From: Candidatus Zixiibacteriota bacterium
GTDB taxonomy: Bacteria; Zixibacteria; MSB-5A5; GN15; JAAZOE01
Direction of reading: 5' to 3'
NCBI GenBank assembly: GCA_030668485.1
Contig: DAOUTW010000038.1
Coordinates: 1 to 42,474, forward strand
DNA: 42,474 bases
A program made the position numbers and the translations under genes. This document shows positions 16,961 through 24,863 of the stretch, one piece after another; within the stretch, counting starts at the first letter, position 1, and the number at the start of each line of letters is the position of its first letter. The notes under the pieces were generated by a model. It was not told where the DNA came from. It saw only the letters and a list, made by a program, of their open reading frames with translations, and did no database searches.

Positions 16961-18472
16961 CTACTGTGGGTCATCTTTCTCATACTCCAATTCAGCTTCT
17001 TCGGCGAGCCTGACCAGAGCCCAATAAGGCGGTGTATACCCCTTGACCGACCGAAATTCCTTAGCCAGAATTTCAAGGCGAGATTTTATCGCCTCATGTT
17101 TCAGCGAAAACTTATCGATCCTCAAAGCTGCCGTCGCGTCCATCCCTTCCGGAATCGGCCCGATAGCGCCAAACGAATTTCTAACTAAACTGTACCCTTT
17201 GACACATCGTGCCATTGGCAGAGTATACCAGTTGTAATCCAGAGTCTTGGTCGTATCTCCTCCCTCCAGCAATGCATCAAGAACGGCGTTATCGAGATGA
17301 TCTTTGAATAAAAGGGCCGGATCTCGCCATTCGGCCACCACCCGGAGTTGCGGATCGTATTCCAGATCGGACGGCTCCTGAGTTTCGAAATTCCGCACCC
17401 CCAGCGCTGCCAGCCAGAGCCTGAGCCGCAACGATGATATCCGGGAGATACCCATCCATAGCTGAACTCCCGCCTTCCGATAGGGCGATGAGGCTACCTC
17501 GGAACAGAATAATTTGCTGTCATCGGTAAAATCCATTTCGAAATCATATGGGATAGGTTCTGCCTGCACTTCGGTCAACATCGCCGAGGCGACCTTATGC
17601 GGCAACATCGGATCATCGACCAATTGAGGCAGGTCCGAACGAAGACGCAAAACCAATACCCGAAGTTTGGTATCGTCGATATACTTCTCGGCAGTCGAAG
17701 GCCCCACCCCGCTCTCGATATGCGACTCCAATATCGTGACTTCACCCGAATTTTCATCCACATGCGCCAGAGCTACATGAGAGAAATTCCCCGGATAATC
17801 GTTGCCGCGTGCGATCAGGGCCGAGGTCGGCGCCCCCCCTCGCGACAACAGAATATCCCCACTGTGAATCGCAATTCCCATAATACTCGCCCGCGGAGTT
17901 TCCGATGTTTCATCCCGGCCCTCAACAAGCGCCGGAATACTTCCTTGCGGCGCCTGTAGCATAATCTCCTCAACCGCAGCCCGCCCGCCATAGAGCAACC
18001 GGTACAATCTGTGGCGCGCATTGATATCGCCCATATCCCATGCTTGCGATTGATCCTTAATTCCAATCCTGGTAAGGCGGTACAAATCTATATATTCAGG
18101 CAATCGATCGGGACGGGCAGCAGTTCGAGCCGCCAGACTGAACATGGCGGTTTCAAAATGGTCGAAAATCTCTGCGTCGGGAGAAAGTTGCTGACCGTCA
18201 ATCTTGTCGAGAATACCATGCACCTCTGCAATGCCGGAATCTATGTGACCCGCCAACGAATCACAGTCAGCCCTTCGCGCCTTCTGAAACACCGCCTCCA
18301 GTGAGGTCCACATTTCGTCCTGGTCCCAGACAAAAGGATGCGCCTTATTGTCGGTCGGTACTTCGAAATCCTTATCCGGAATCAGCAGTATCGAGTATAA
18401 CACCGCCAGAATTATGATCGTTCCGGCCAAAACTTTCGACCATCCCGTCGATTTTGCCTTTTGCCTTCTCAT
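16961..18472 (-). CDS. YiiX/YebB-like permuted papain-fold protein, membrane-anchored
   Basis: One hydrophobic segment near the N-terminus (VLAGTIIILAVLYSILLIP) makes a signal anchor. The middle has the permuted NlpC/P60 signature: HSGDILLSRGGAPTSALIAR, then NFSHVALAHVD with the candidate catalytic His (about residue 230 from the chosen start), ESHIESGV, and KLFCSEVA with the candidate catalytic Cys about 90 residues later. YiiX-type enzymes are thought to hydrolyse amide or ester bonds of lipids or peptides. The N-terminal ~170 residues are helical and the C-terminus is unassigned. The frame is open to an ATG at 18529; I prefer ATG 18472 (504 residues) because it leaves a normal short cytoplasmic tail, though neither has a strong Shine-Dalgarno. 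It is divergent from the PepF-like gene. Confidence 0.8.
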   Translation of the reverse strand: MRRQKAKSTGWSKVLAGTIIILAVLYSILLIPDKDFEVPTDNKAHPFVWDQDEMWTSLEAVFQKARRADCDSLAGHIDSGIAEVHGILDKIDGQQLSPDAEIFDHFETAMFSLAARTAARPDRLPEYIDLYRLTRIGIKDQSQAWDMGDINARHRLYRLLYGGRAAVEEIMLQAPQGSIPALVEGRDETSETPRASIMGIAIHSGDILLSRGGAPTSALIARGNDYPGNFSHVALAHVDENSGEVTILESHIESGVGPSTAEKYIDDTKLRVLVLRLRSDLPQLVDDPMLPHKVASAMLTEVQAEPIPYDFEMDFTDDSKLFCSEVASSPYRKAGVQLWMGISRISSLRLRLWLAALGVRNFETQEPSDLEYDPQLRVVAEWRDPALLFKDHLDNAVLDALLEGGDTTKTLDYNWYTLPMARCVKGYSLVRNSFGAIGPIPEGMDATAALRIDKFSLKHEAIKSRLEILAKEFRSVKGYTPPYWALVRLAEEAELEYEKDDPQ

Positions 18473-18832
18473 ACCATAAACGCCCTTTATAATAAATTTC
18501 AATAAACCCTTTCGACCGCCATTCAACAAATAAAAGATCGGATTCCGTGAATCACTCTATATCGTCGATGTCGCCACCGTCACTTCTGAAAACGCCTCAT
18601 CCGGTTCAAAACAGTCGATACATATCTTTTCCGCCATAAAGCTGCTGACCCAGACTCCGGACAGAAAATGTAATTAACTGCGGCCTAATAACTTAGTAAG
18701 CGAAACTAAATTCATCAATTTTCGTTTTTTTTCGCCCCTTTCTCAAACTTTTTCCTTATTTTGACGTCTAAATACCTTGGTGAACTATAGGTCGAATTAC
18801 TTATTGGACTACGTGAAGCAGCAGGAGAAAAT
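18473..18832. other. Divergent intergenic region
   Basis: This is the spacer between the YiiX-like and PepF-like genes. TTGACG at 18761-18766 with TATAGG at 18786-18791 (19-base gap) is a weak candidate promoter toward the peptidase gene. A T-rich run precedes it. I see no small gene or RNA. Confidence 0.4.
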
Positions 18833-20725
18833 ATGACACGATTTCGTTCTTTAACAGCTCTGTTTGTTTTTGCCCTAATCATGGCCTCCCTACCGGCCAT
18901 GGCATCAGATGTTCCCGACAATACCGGAGCCATTCCCCAACGCGATGATATCGACGACACATATAAATGGAAAGTCGAAGATATTTATCCCAATATCGAT
19001 GCCTGGGAAGCCGATTTCAAATTACTCGAATCGCGCTACCCCGATATGGGAAACTACAAGGGGCATCTGGGTGATTCCCCGGAAATGCTAATAAACTGTC
19101 TCGAACTAAGAGAAAAACTTTATACCATCACCAGCAACCTGTATGTTTATGCTTATCTGAAATTGGATGAGGATAATCGCAAAAGTGAATACCAGGAACT
19201 GGGCGGCCGCATCTCGGCTCTCGATGCCAAGGTCGAGGAAGCCATAGCCTTTTTGGAGCCGGAAATTCTGACTCTTGATGCCGCCAAATTGGAATCGTTC
19301 CTGAAGCAGAATACCGATCTGGCCGAGTACCGTTTCTATCTTGAAGACCAACTGCGGCGTAAAGAACATATTCTCTCGCCCGAACAAGAAGAACTCATGG
19401 CAATGGCCGGTCCGCTTCTCGGCGCGCCGATGAAAATATTCAACATGATCGACAATGCCGACCACAAAGTCGGCACCGTTCTCGACGCCGATGGCAACCC
19501 GGTCGACCTGACCTGGGGCCGCTACTCGCTCATCATGAAAGGCTCCGATCGCGAACTTCGTCGTATCGCCAATGACACCGTTCAAACCGGATGGAAAAAA
19601 TATATCAACACTCTCGCTGCCAACCTGGGATCTTCGATACAAAAAGACCTCTTCGTAACCAAGGCGCGCAAATACAACAGCACGCTGGAAAGATCGCTGG
19701 ATCAAAATAAGATTCCCGCGTCGGTCTTTCATAATCTTATAGAAGCTGTCAACGACAACCTGCCGATGTATCACAAATGGATGAAGCTGCGCAAGAAAAT
19801 CCTGGGCTATGATACTCTTTACACCTACGATTTATCCGTGCCCCTGGTGCCCGAATATCAGAAAGAATACTCATATACCGAGGGCAAGGAGATCCTCCTC
19901 AATGGCCTCAAACCGCTGGGTGAAAATTACCTCAAGGATCTCGAACACGGCCTCAACTCCGGCTGGGTTGATGTTTTTGAGAACGAAGGGAAAGGCTCCG
20001 GAGCTTACAGTTGGGGGACCTATACCTCGCACCCTTATGTTCTCATGAACTTCGACGGCACCATCGGCAACGTCTTCACTCTGGCCCATGAATTGGGCCA
20101 TGCCCTCAACAGCCACTATTCCGACCGCAATGAGCCTTACATTTATCACGGCCACTCTATTTTCACGGCCGAGGTTGCCTCGACTTGCAATGAGGCGATC
20201 CTGATGAAATACCTGCTCGCCAATGCCGAGAGTAAAGAGGAAAAGATCATGCTCCTCAATCATTACATCAACCAGATCGACGGGACCTTCATCACCCAGA
20301 CGATGTTCTCGGAATACGAGTTGATGCTTCATGAGCATGTTCAAAACGGCGGCGCTCTTTCGGTGGATTTCATCCGCAAGACCTACCGCGAACTGCTGCA
20401 GAAATACTGGGGCCCCGATATCGTCATCGGCCCGGACAATGATATGGGCGCGATGAAGCTCTATCATTATTACCGGACCTATTACGTCTACACCTACGCC
20501 ACCAGCTACACCGCTGCCCAGATGCTCTCACAGAAAATCCTCGAAGGCGACCAGAAGGCTCTTGATGCCTATATGAAATTCCTCGCCACCGGATCATCCA
20601 AATACCCGGTGGATATCCTCATGGACGCCGGCGTCGACATGAACAGCCCCGAACCGGTTGAGCGAACGCTCAAACTGTTTGGCGAACTGGTCGACGAAAT
20701 GGAACGGCTTCTGGAAGAGAACTAA
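18833..20725 (+). CDS. pepF: Exported oligoendopeptidase F-like zinc peptidase (M3)
   Basis: The product has 630 residues. The zinc motif HELGHALNSHYS places HExxH at residues 419-423, and the third ligand Glu is at about 447 in FTAEVASTCNEAIL, as in M3B peptidases. Other PepF blocks include the helical N-terminal half with YAYLKLDEDN, the YSWGTYTSHPYVLMNF segment before the active site, and YTYATSYTAAQML near the end. PepF cleaves oligopeptides of roughly 7-17 residues and is normally cytoplasmic. This copy begins with a signal peptide (MTRFRSLTALFVFALIMASLPAMA), so it probably works in the periplasm or outside, perhaps in peptide scavenging. GCAGGAG lies seven bases before the ATG. It stands alone and is followed by a hairpin. 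Confidence 0.92.
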   Translation: MTRFRSLTALFVFALIMASLPAMASDVPDNTGAIPQRDDIDDTYKWKVEDIYPNIDAWEADFKLLESRYPDMGNYKGHLGDSPEMLINCLELREKLYTITSNLYVYAYLKLDEDNRKSEYQELGGRISALDAKVEEAIAFLEPEILTLDAAKLESFLKQNTDLAEYRFYLEDQLRRKEHILSPEQEELMAMAGPLLGAPMKIFNMIDNADHKVGTVLDADGNPVDLTWGRYSLIMKGSDRELRRIANDTVQTGWKKYINTLAANLGSSIQKDLFVTKARKYNSTLERSLDQNKIPASVFHNLIEAVNDNLPMYHKWMKLRKKILGYDTLYTYDLSVPLVPEYQKEYSYTEGKEILLNGLKPLGENYLKDLEHGLNSGWVDVFENEGKGSGAYSWGTYTSHPYVLMNFDGTIGNVFTLAHELGHALNSHYSDRNEPYIYHGHSIFTAEVASTCNEAILMKYLLANAESKEEKIMLLNHYINQIDGTFITQTMFSEYELMLHEHVQNGGALSVDFIRKTYRELLQKYWGPDIVIGPDNDMGAMKLYHYYRTYYVYTYATSYTAAQMLSQKILEGDQKALDAYMKFLATGSSKYPVDILMDAGVDMNSPEPVERTLKLFGELVDEMERLLEEN

Positions 20726-20751
20726 TAGCTGCCAAGAATGACATAGATTGC

Positions 20752-20777
20752 ACCGTGCCTCTTAAATGAGGCACGGT
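20752..20777 (+). terminator. Hairpin downstream of pepF
   Basis: ACCGTGCCTC (20752-20761) pairs perfectly with GAGGCACGGT (20768-20777) around TTAAAT. The stem is strong but there is no U-run after it, so it may be a terminator needing Rho, an mRNA 3'-end stabiliser, or a processing site. Confidence 0.55.
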
Positions 20778-20878
20778 TGCGGTTTGGGTGTACCACTTCA
20801 CCGCCTCACAGAAGTACACAACCGAGGTTTTAAACGATGTAACATTGCCTCATAGATTTTGCAACTGGACTTTAAGCA

Positions 20879-20926
20879 TCCGGGGTGTTTCACCTGGGTT
20901 ATTGCTTCCTGCCATAACACCCCGGA
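20879..20926. repeat. 11-bp inverted repeat
   Basis: The arms TCCGGGGTGTT (20879-20889) and AACACCCCGGA (20916-20926) are perfect complements with a 26-base loop. No T-run follows, and no partner gene is evident. Confidence 0.6.
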
Positions 20927-20985
20927 TTTGCTATTTCCTGACCAGACACTTGGATAGGAGACCATGCGTAAGGCGTTTCGGGTTC

Positions 20986-21037
20986 GACATCCTTGATAGA
21001 CATCTTGGATAGACATCTTGATTCGACACCATTGACC
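20986..21037. repeat. 13-base tandem repeat, four units
   Basis: The units are gacatccttgata, gacatcttggata, gacatcttgattc and gacaccattgacc. More degenerate copies may extend from 20945 (gacacttggata) to about 21076. Their 13-base period is not a multiple of three, and the region is not a plausible gene. Confidence 0.6.
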
Positions 21038-21091
21038 GTAAGACCCCGAATGAGACAACCTTGACCTGACATCCGAGGCATGTTACATTTT

Positions 21092-21132
21092 GTGCGTGGC
21101 GGACTATAATGGTTCGCCGCGCACTTTTTTTT
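21092..21132 (+). terminator. Strong Rho-independent terminator with no obvious upstream gene
   Basis: A 12-bp stem joins 21092-21103 and 21113-21124 (two G-T pairs). It has a nine-base loop and is followed by T8 (21125-21132). The nearest upstream gene on this strand, pepF, ended 366 bases earlier, so the structure may end a small RNA or readthrough transcript. Confidence 0.8.
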
Positions 21133-21227
21133 ACTGGTAATTGTTGTGGGCGGCAGACGTCCCCGTCTGCCCCAGCATTTGCAATAGTCGCCAATTCCGG
21201 TCATCTTGAATTGACTTTACTTGGTAC

Positions 21228-21283
21228 CCCAGCTTTTTCATTATTCAATCCCCCATGCCTGAAAGTTCCATCTTCGAATTTGA
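21228..21283. repeat. Copy 1 of duplicated 5' region
   Basis: This stretch matches 21616-21670, which covers the Shine-Dalgarno and first codons of the small membrane protein gene, with 35 of 41 bases identical over the core (21243-21283). On the minus strand it retains GGGGGA and an ATGAAAAAG start, but the frame diverges and closes after 36 codons, so it looks like the relic of a tandem paralogue. Confidence 0.55.
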
Positions 21284-21340
21284 GCAAGCGGGATTGGCCG
21301 CTTCAGGACCTGAACTTAATAACCAGGGGCGAGTTGCCAA

Positions 21341-21631
21341 TCATGGGAACTGAAATATGTCCCAAAACATCCTCAGTAGAGCAATATTCACGATCGCCAG
21401 AAGTGGCATAATCACACGTATCCAAGATTGGACTTTTAGGACAGGAACAATTAATGATACCAGCAATGCAATCCAAAGGGCAGGATAAATGTATTGCATA
21501 TTCAGATCGCCCCAGCAAAATGCCAAGTAATCATTAAGGAAATCGCTCCGAGGCAAGGTAATAAATAACACCATATAAAAAAGCAGAACTATATTTCCTA
21601 CAAATGGAACATACACCAGTCTTTTCATCAT
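21341..21631 (-). CDS. Small membrane protein, three predicted transmembrane segments
   Basis: The product has 96 residues and is almost entirely hydrophobic: FVGNIVLLFYMVLFITLP, then IYPALWIALLVSLIVPVL and VIMPLLAIVNIALLRMFW, with short polar connectors. GGGGGAATGA precedes ATGATGAAAAG, so initiation at either ATG is plausible. I do not recognise a family. A duplicate of its 5' region lies downstream at 21228-21283, as expected for a once-tandem gene pair. The membrane topology and the duplicated upstream region make a real gene more likely than chance. Confidence 0.6.
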   Translation of the reverse strand: MMKRLVYVPFVGNIVLLFYMVLFITLPRSDFLNDYLAFCWGDLNMQYIYPALWIALLVSLIVPVLKVQSWIRVIMPLLAIVNIALLRMFWDIFQFP

Positions 21632-22240
21632 TCATTCCCCCATGCTTGATAATTCCATCTTCGAAATTGGGAGTTTGTCAATAAATCAGGCCGCTTTGGC
21701 TGGTCCGGGCGGCGATAAATATATTGGTACCCCACCTATCAGGTGGGATTTTGGAACCATCCGGCTATGCATCCTTTTCAAGCACCTCATCCGATTTATC
21801 ATTCAATGCCTATCAAGTTACTTGAATAATATAAGCCTGTTTAAGATAAGAACAATGGTATTTTCCATCAATTTCAGCAGTAATTCGCTGTAGATTCCGC
21901 TCCCTCCCCAATAGTAAAACCTTAAAGAAACGAAAGGAGACTTTGTACATGCATGCCTTAGATAAAAAAGAAGCCAATCGTCCAAACGCCAAAAAACATC
22001 CGAGCCGAGGAATGGCGAGCGGAGAACTGTAAAAATGAGCAAACAAAGCCAATTCATCGTTGTGCGGCAACAACATCGCTTTTTTTCCAAAGCCATTCTA
22101 AGCCATTTTAAGCCATTTTTCGTGCATAAAAACGGCTTTTGGGTTGCATTTGGGGGCCATTTACGCGCCTGTCTGCACCGGTCGGAACAGCCAAAAAGTG
22201 GCTTTTGCCACCGCGACAGCCCAAAACCGGCCCCTGCCGG
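21632..22240. other. Gene-poor stretch between small membrane protein and priA
   Basis: This contains the upstream part of the duplicated 5' region (to about 21670), a terminator-like hairpin at 21731-21752, three tandem copies of a 10-base unit (aagccattct, aagccatttt, aagccatttt; 22090-22119), and a hairpin at the priA 3' end. Short open frames on both strands have no Shine-Dalgarno and no family character. Confidence 0.5.
21731..21752 (+). terminator. Terminator-like hairpin
   Basis: CCCACCT (21731-21737) pairs with AGGTGGG (21741-21747) around ATC and is followed by atttt. A related ccacctg/caggtgg type of palindrome also occurs inside priA, so this may be a repeat element instead of a true terminator. 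Confidence 0.45.
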
Positions 22241-22242
22241 TT
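22225..22242 (-). terminator. Hairpin at the priA 3' end
   Basis: On the minus strand AACCGGC pairs with GCCGGTT (arms 22236-22242 and 22225-22231) around AGGG, followed by TT. The structure includes part of the priA stop codon. The T-tract is short, so termination efficiency is uncertain. Confidence 0.5.
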
Positions 22243-24805
22243 ACATCATATTTATCGGATCAACATCGATGATCACTCGGATCTTCGATGACAACCCGAA
22301 GTTCGCCTTCTCCGACTCCCATTGGCGCAACCGCGCTACGATTTTTTTGACTGATGTAGTTTTGATGATTAACCGACGACGGAAATTACCGCGAAGTTTG
22401 TACATCGGCGCCGGAGCCGGACCCAAAAGATGAAAAGTAACTGGGGTCACTTTTGGAGGTTGAATCTCATCGGCGCTTTGCGGGCGACCATCAATCCCAC
22501 CTCTGAAGTGGTGGGGCACTCTGGAAATATTATTTTCACCGCCCGACAGGTGGGGTGGTCTGGTTTTTTGTGTGATGCCAGCGAGGTACTCTTCCAACTT
22601 GATGCGAAACTGAAGCGATTGCTTTTCCAGCAGCTTTTCATCTTCGCCGGTGATGGTGATATTGATCAGCCGCGAAAAGGGAGGATAAAACAGCTCACGC
22701 CGTTCCTCAATCGTCGCCTCGACAAATGGCGCATAAGCGCCCTCACGAAGATAGCGGATCACCGGATGATGCGAATAATATGTCTGGATCAACACCAGGC
22801 CGTCCTTATCGCCTCGCCCCGCTCGCCCTGCTACCTGCAGAAGGCGCGAATAAGTTTTTTCCGCGGCGCGAAAATCGGGCATATCGAGACCGATATCGGC
22901 CGACAGGACGCCGACCAGTGTCACATGTGGAAAATCAAGCCCTTTGGTGACCATCTGCGTCCCGACCAGCAGATTGTATTTCTCCTCGGCGAAATCGCCG
23001 AAAATCAGCCGCCCCGATTTGCTGGAGGTTTTATCCGAATCGATCCGGACCGCCCTGACCTCCGCATTATCCCTCTTGTGCGCAAAAATCCGGGCCAGAC
23101 TTTCCTCAACCCGTTGTGTCCCCGCTCCAATATAAACAAAATCGGGCGAGTTGCAGGCGGGACATTTGTCGGGCGCCGGTTCGAACCGGTCGCAGAAATG
23201 ACATTTCAACAACCGCCCGCTCTTATGATAGGTCAGGGTAACGCCGCAATCGGGACAAGACGGCACCTCGCCGCAGTCGCGGCATTTCATCCGGGGCGAA
23301 AATCCGCGCCGGTTGATATAATAAATAACCTGTCCCCCGTCGGCGATCCGTTTTTCGGTTTCGCGCTTGAGGCGATACGACAGAAAAGAGCAGTCCCCCG
23401 ATATCTTTTCCGATTTCATGTCGAGCGTTTCGATGACCGGCATCCGATACCCCGATCGCGGGCGCTGATCGAGAATTAACTGATGATACCGTCCGGTGTC
23501 GGCATTATGATAAGATTCGACCGAGGGTGAGGCCGATCCCAGGATAATCGGGCAGGAGACCATCCGTGCCAGCATCACCGCGGCATCGCGGCCATGGTAG
23601 CGCGGCGCCGGGTCATCCTGCTTGTATGACGGGTCATGCTCCTCATCGACGACAATCAGACGAAGGTTATTCAACGGCGCGAATATAGCAGAGCGCGGCC
23701 CGATCACCACCCGGATATCACCCGATGCAATCTTCTCACGGATTGCGAGCCGTTCATTGGGCGACAACCCGGAATGCATAACGGCGACCTTGTCGCCGAA
23801 GAAAGCGGCAAAGGATGAGAGCAGCAAACCTGACAGGGCTATCTCCGGCACCATCACCAGCACCGATCCTCCCTGCTCGGCCGCCTTGCGCGCGGCATGG
23901 CAGTACACCATCGTCTTGCCCGATCCGGTGATGCCGAACATTAGAAACGGGGTGAAACTATTTTTCTCAATGGCCGGTTCTATTTCATCCAGTGCGACTC
24001 GCTGACCATCCAGCAACTCCAAATCAGGCAACTCATGTCTGATCGGGTAGGTGGTCAAATCCGAGACACCGCTTTCATCGAAAATCTTTTCCAGAATCCC
24101 GTTTTTCAAAAACTTGTTTACCCGGTAGTCGGAAAGTCCCATCTGTTCCAAAAGCTCGGTGCGGGTATATATGATATCCGGTTTCAGTTGATCCGAGAGA
24201 TCTCTCTCTTTGGAATCAGCTTGTTGCTGTGAATTCGGTTGTTCGCTCTTCCGAAACCCGAGCACTTTTTTGCGTACCGTCCCGACATGATAACGAGTAG
24301 TAACAATCCCTTTTTCGATCCAATCCTGCATTATCAGGAGAAGTTCTTTGTCCCCGGATACGATACCCTCCCGGATCGATCCATAGCGTATAAGTTTTTT
24401 GGCCGCATCAGCTACCGGTCCGTCGCTACTCGCCTCCTCCTCGAGGTATTCGCGGTTGGCTGCCACCAATTCCAGTTTCGGTTTACCACGTCCCGTTCCG
24501 GGCAATGCAGCCCCAAGAGCCTCACCGATCCCGGCATAATAATATTCGGATATCCAGAGACAGAAATCGAAAAGGTATTCAGGGAAGGGAGAAAAAGTAT
24601 CTATCCGCTCCCGAATAAAACGCAATTTGTACTCCACCGGTTCGGTTTGAAATCCGACAAAAAAACCAACTTTGAGAGTTTTGCCGAACGGGACCAGAAA
24701 GCGGCAGCCTTTTTGAAGATTATGGGCGTCGGCCGATTTTATGCGATAGGTGAAAAGATTATGATAGGGGCCAACTACGGCCAGATTGATCATCGGATCG
24801 GGCAT
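22241..24805 (-). CDS. priA: Primosomal replication restart helicase PriA
   Basis: The product has 854 residues and reloads the replicative helicase at stalled forks as a 3'-5' DNA helicase. The N-terminal DNA-binding domain (residues 1-105, with FTYRI and CRFLVPFGKT) is followed by Walker A FGITGSGKT at about 290, DEEHD as Walker B with YKQDDPAPRYHGRD after it, and a zinc-binding insert at about 505-555 with CRDCG, CPDCG, CHFCD and CPACN pairs. Motifs GTQMVTKGLDFPHV, SADIGLDMPDFRA and QVAGRAGRG follow. Between about residues 747 and 789 is a Pro/Gly/His-rich insertion (KTRPPHLSGG...HHFRGG...) that does not look like PriA and whose DNA carries palindromes. The normal C-terminus (LLGPAPAPMYKLRGNFRRRLI) resumes in frame after it. 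The ATG at 24805 directly follows the terminator of the TPR gene, so priA needs its own promoter. Confidence 0.95.
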   Translation of the reverse strand: MPDPMINLAVVGPYHNLFTYRIKSADAHNLQKGCRFLVPFGKTLKVGFFVGFQTEPVEYKLRFIRERIDTFSPFPEYLFDFCLWISEYYYAGIGEALGAALPGTGRGKPKLELVAANREYLEEEASSDGPVADAAKKLIRYGSIREGIVSGDKELLLIMQDWIEKGIVTTRYHVGTVRKKVLGFRKSEQPNSQQQADSKERDLSDQLKPDIIYTRTELLEQMGLSDYRVNKFLKNGILEKIFDESGVSDLTTYPIRHELPDLELLDGQRVALDEIEPAIEKNSFTPFLMFGITGSGKTMVYCHAARKAAEQGGSVLVMVPEIALSGLLLSSFAAFFGDKVAVMHSGLSPNERLAIREKIASGDIRVVIGPRSAIFAPLNNLRLIVVDEEHDPSYKQDDPAPRYHGRDAAVMLARMVSCPIILGSASPSVESYHNADTGRYHQLILDQRPRSGYRMPVIETLDMKSEKISGDCSFLSYRLKRETEKRIADGGQVIYYINRRGFSPRMKCRDCGEVPSCPDCGVTLTYHKSGRLLKCHFCDRFEPAPDKCPACNSPDFVYIGAGTQRVEESLARIFAHKRDNAEVRAVRIDSDKTSSKSGRLIFGDFAEEKYNLLVGTQMVTKGLDFPHVTLVGVLSADIGLDMPDFRAAEKTYSRLLQVAGRAGRGDKDGLVLIQTYYSHHPVIRYLREGAYAPFVEATIEERRELFYPPFSRLINITITGEDEKLLEKQSLQFRIKLEEYLAGITQKTRPPHLSGGENNISRVPHHFRGGIDGRPQSADEIQPPKVTPVTFHLLGPAPAPMYKLRGNFRRRLIIKTTSVKKIVARLRQWESEKANFGLSSKIRVIIDVDPINMM
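22439..22567. repeat. Palindrome-rich in-frame insertion within priA
   Basis: These 129 bases (43 codons, frame preserved) contain the hairpin CCCACC/GGTGGG (22496-22501 with 22510-22515) and a second ccgcccgacaggtggggtgg palindromic element. They encode the low-complexity segment near residues 747-789 that interrupts the C-terminal domain of PriA. Its boundaries are my estimate from where family-like sequence stops and resumes. Confidence 0.55.
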
Positions 24806-24816
24806 AATTTAAAAAA

Positions 24817-24838
24817 GGGCAGCCTTCACAGGCTGCCC
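24817..24838 (-). terminator. Rho-independent terminator of the TPR gene
   Basis: GGGCAGCC pairs perfectly with GGCTGCCC around a six-base loop (24817-24838). Read on the minus strand it is followed by T6. It separates the TPR gene from priA. Confidence 0.9.
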
Positions 24839-24863
24839 ATCAAAATAGATTTATTGATTCATC

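Larger units (their letters stand above)
20726..21340. other. Gene-poor stretch with hairpins and short tandem repeats
   Basis: No coding frame here has a convincing start or composition. The stretch holds a perfect 10-bp hairpin after pepF, an 11-bp inverted repeat (20879-20926), four 13-base tandem units (20986-21037), a strong terminator (21092-21132), a hairpin GGCAGACG/CGTCTGCC (21152-21171), and a duplicated 5' region of the small membrane protein gene (21228-21283). An untranslated RNA ending at the 21132 terminator is possible but unproven. Confidence 0.5.

Noticed and set aside
21642-22096. Short frames on both strands in the priA 3' spacer
   Set aside because: No ribosome sites, no family character, low-complexity AT-rich sequence.
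22430-23479. 349-codon open frame on the plus strand opposite priA
   Set aside because: It is antisense to a clearly recognisable PriA, has no Shine-Dalgarno and its protein has no coherent composition.
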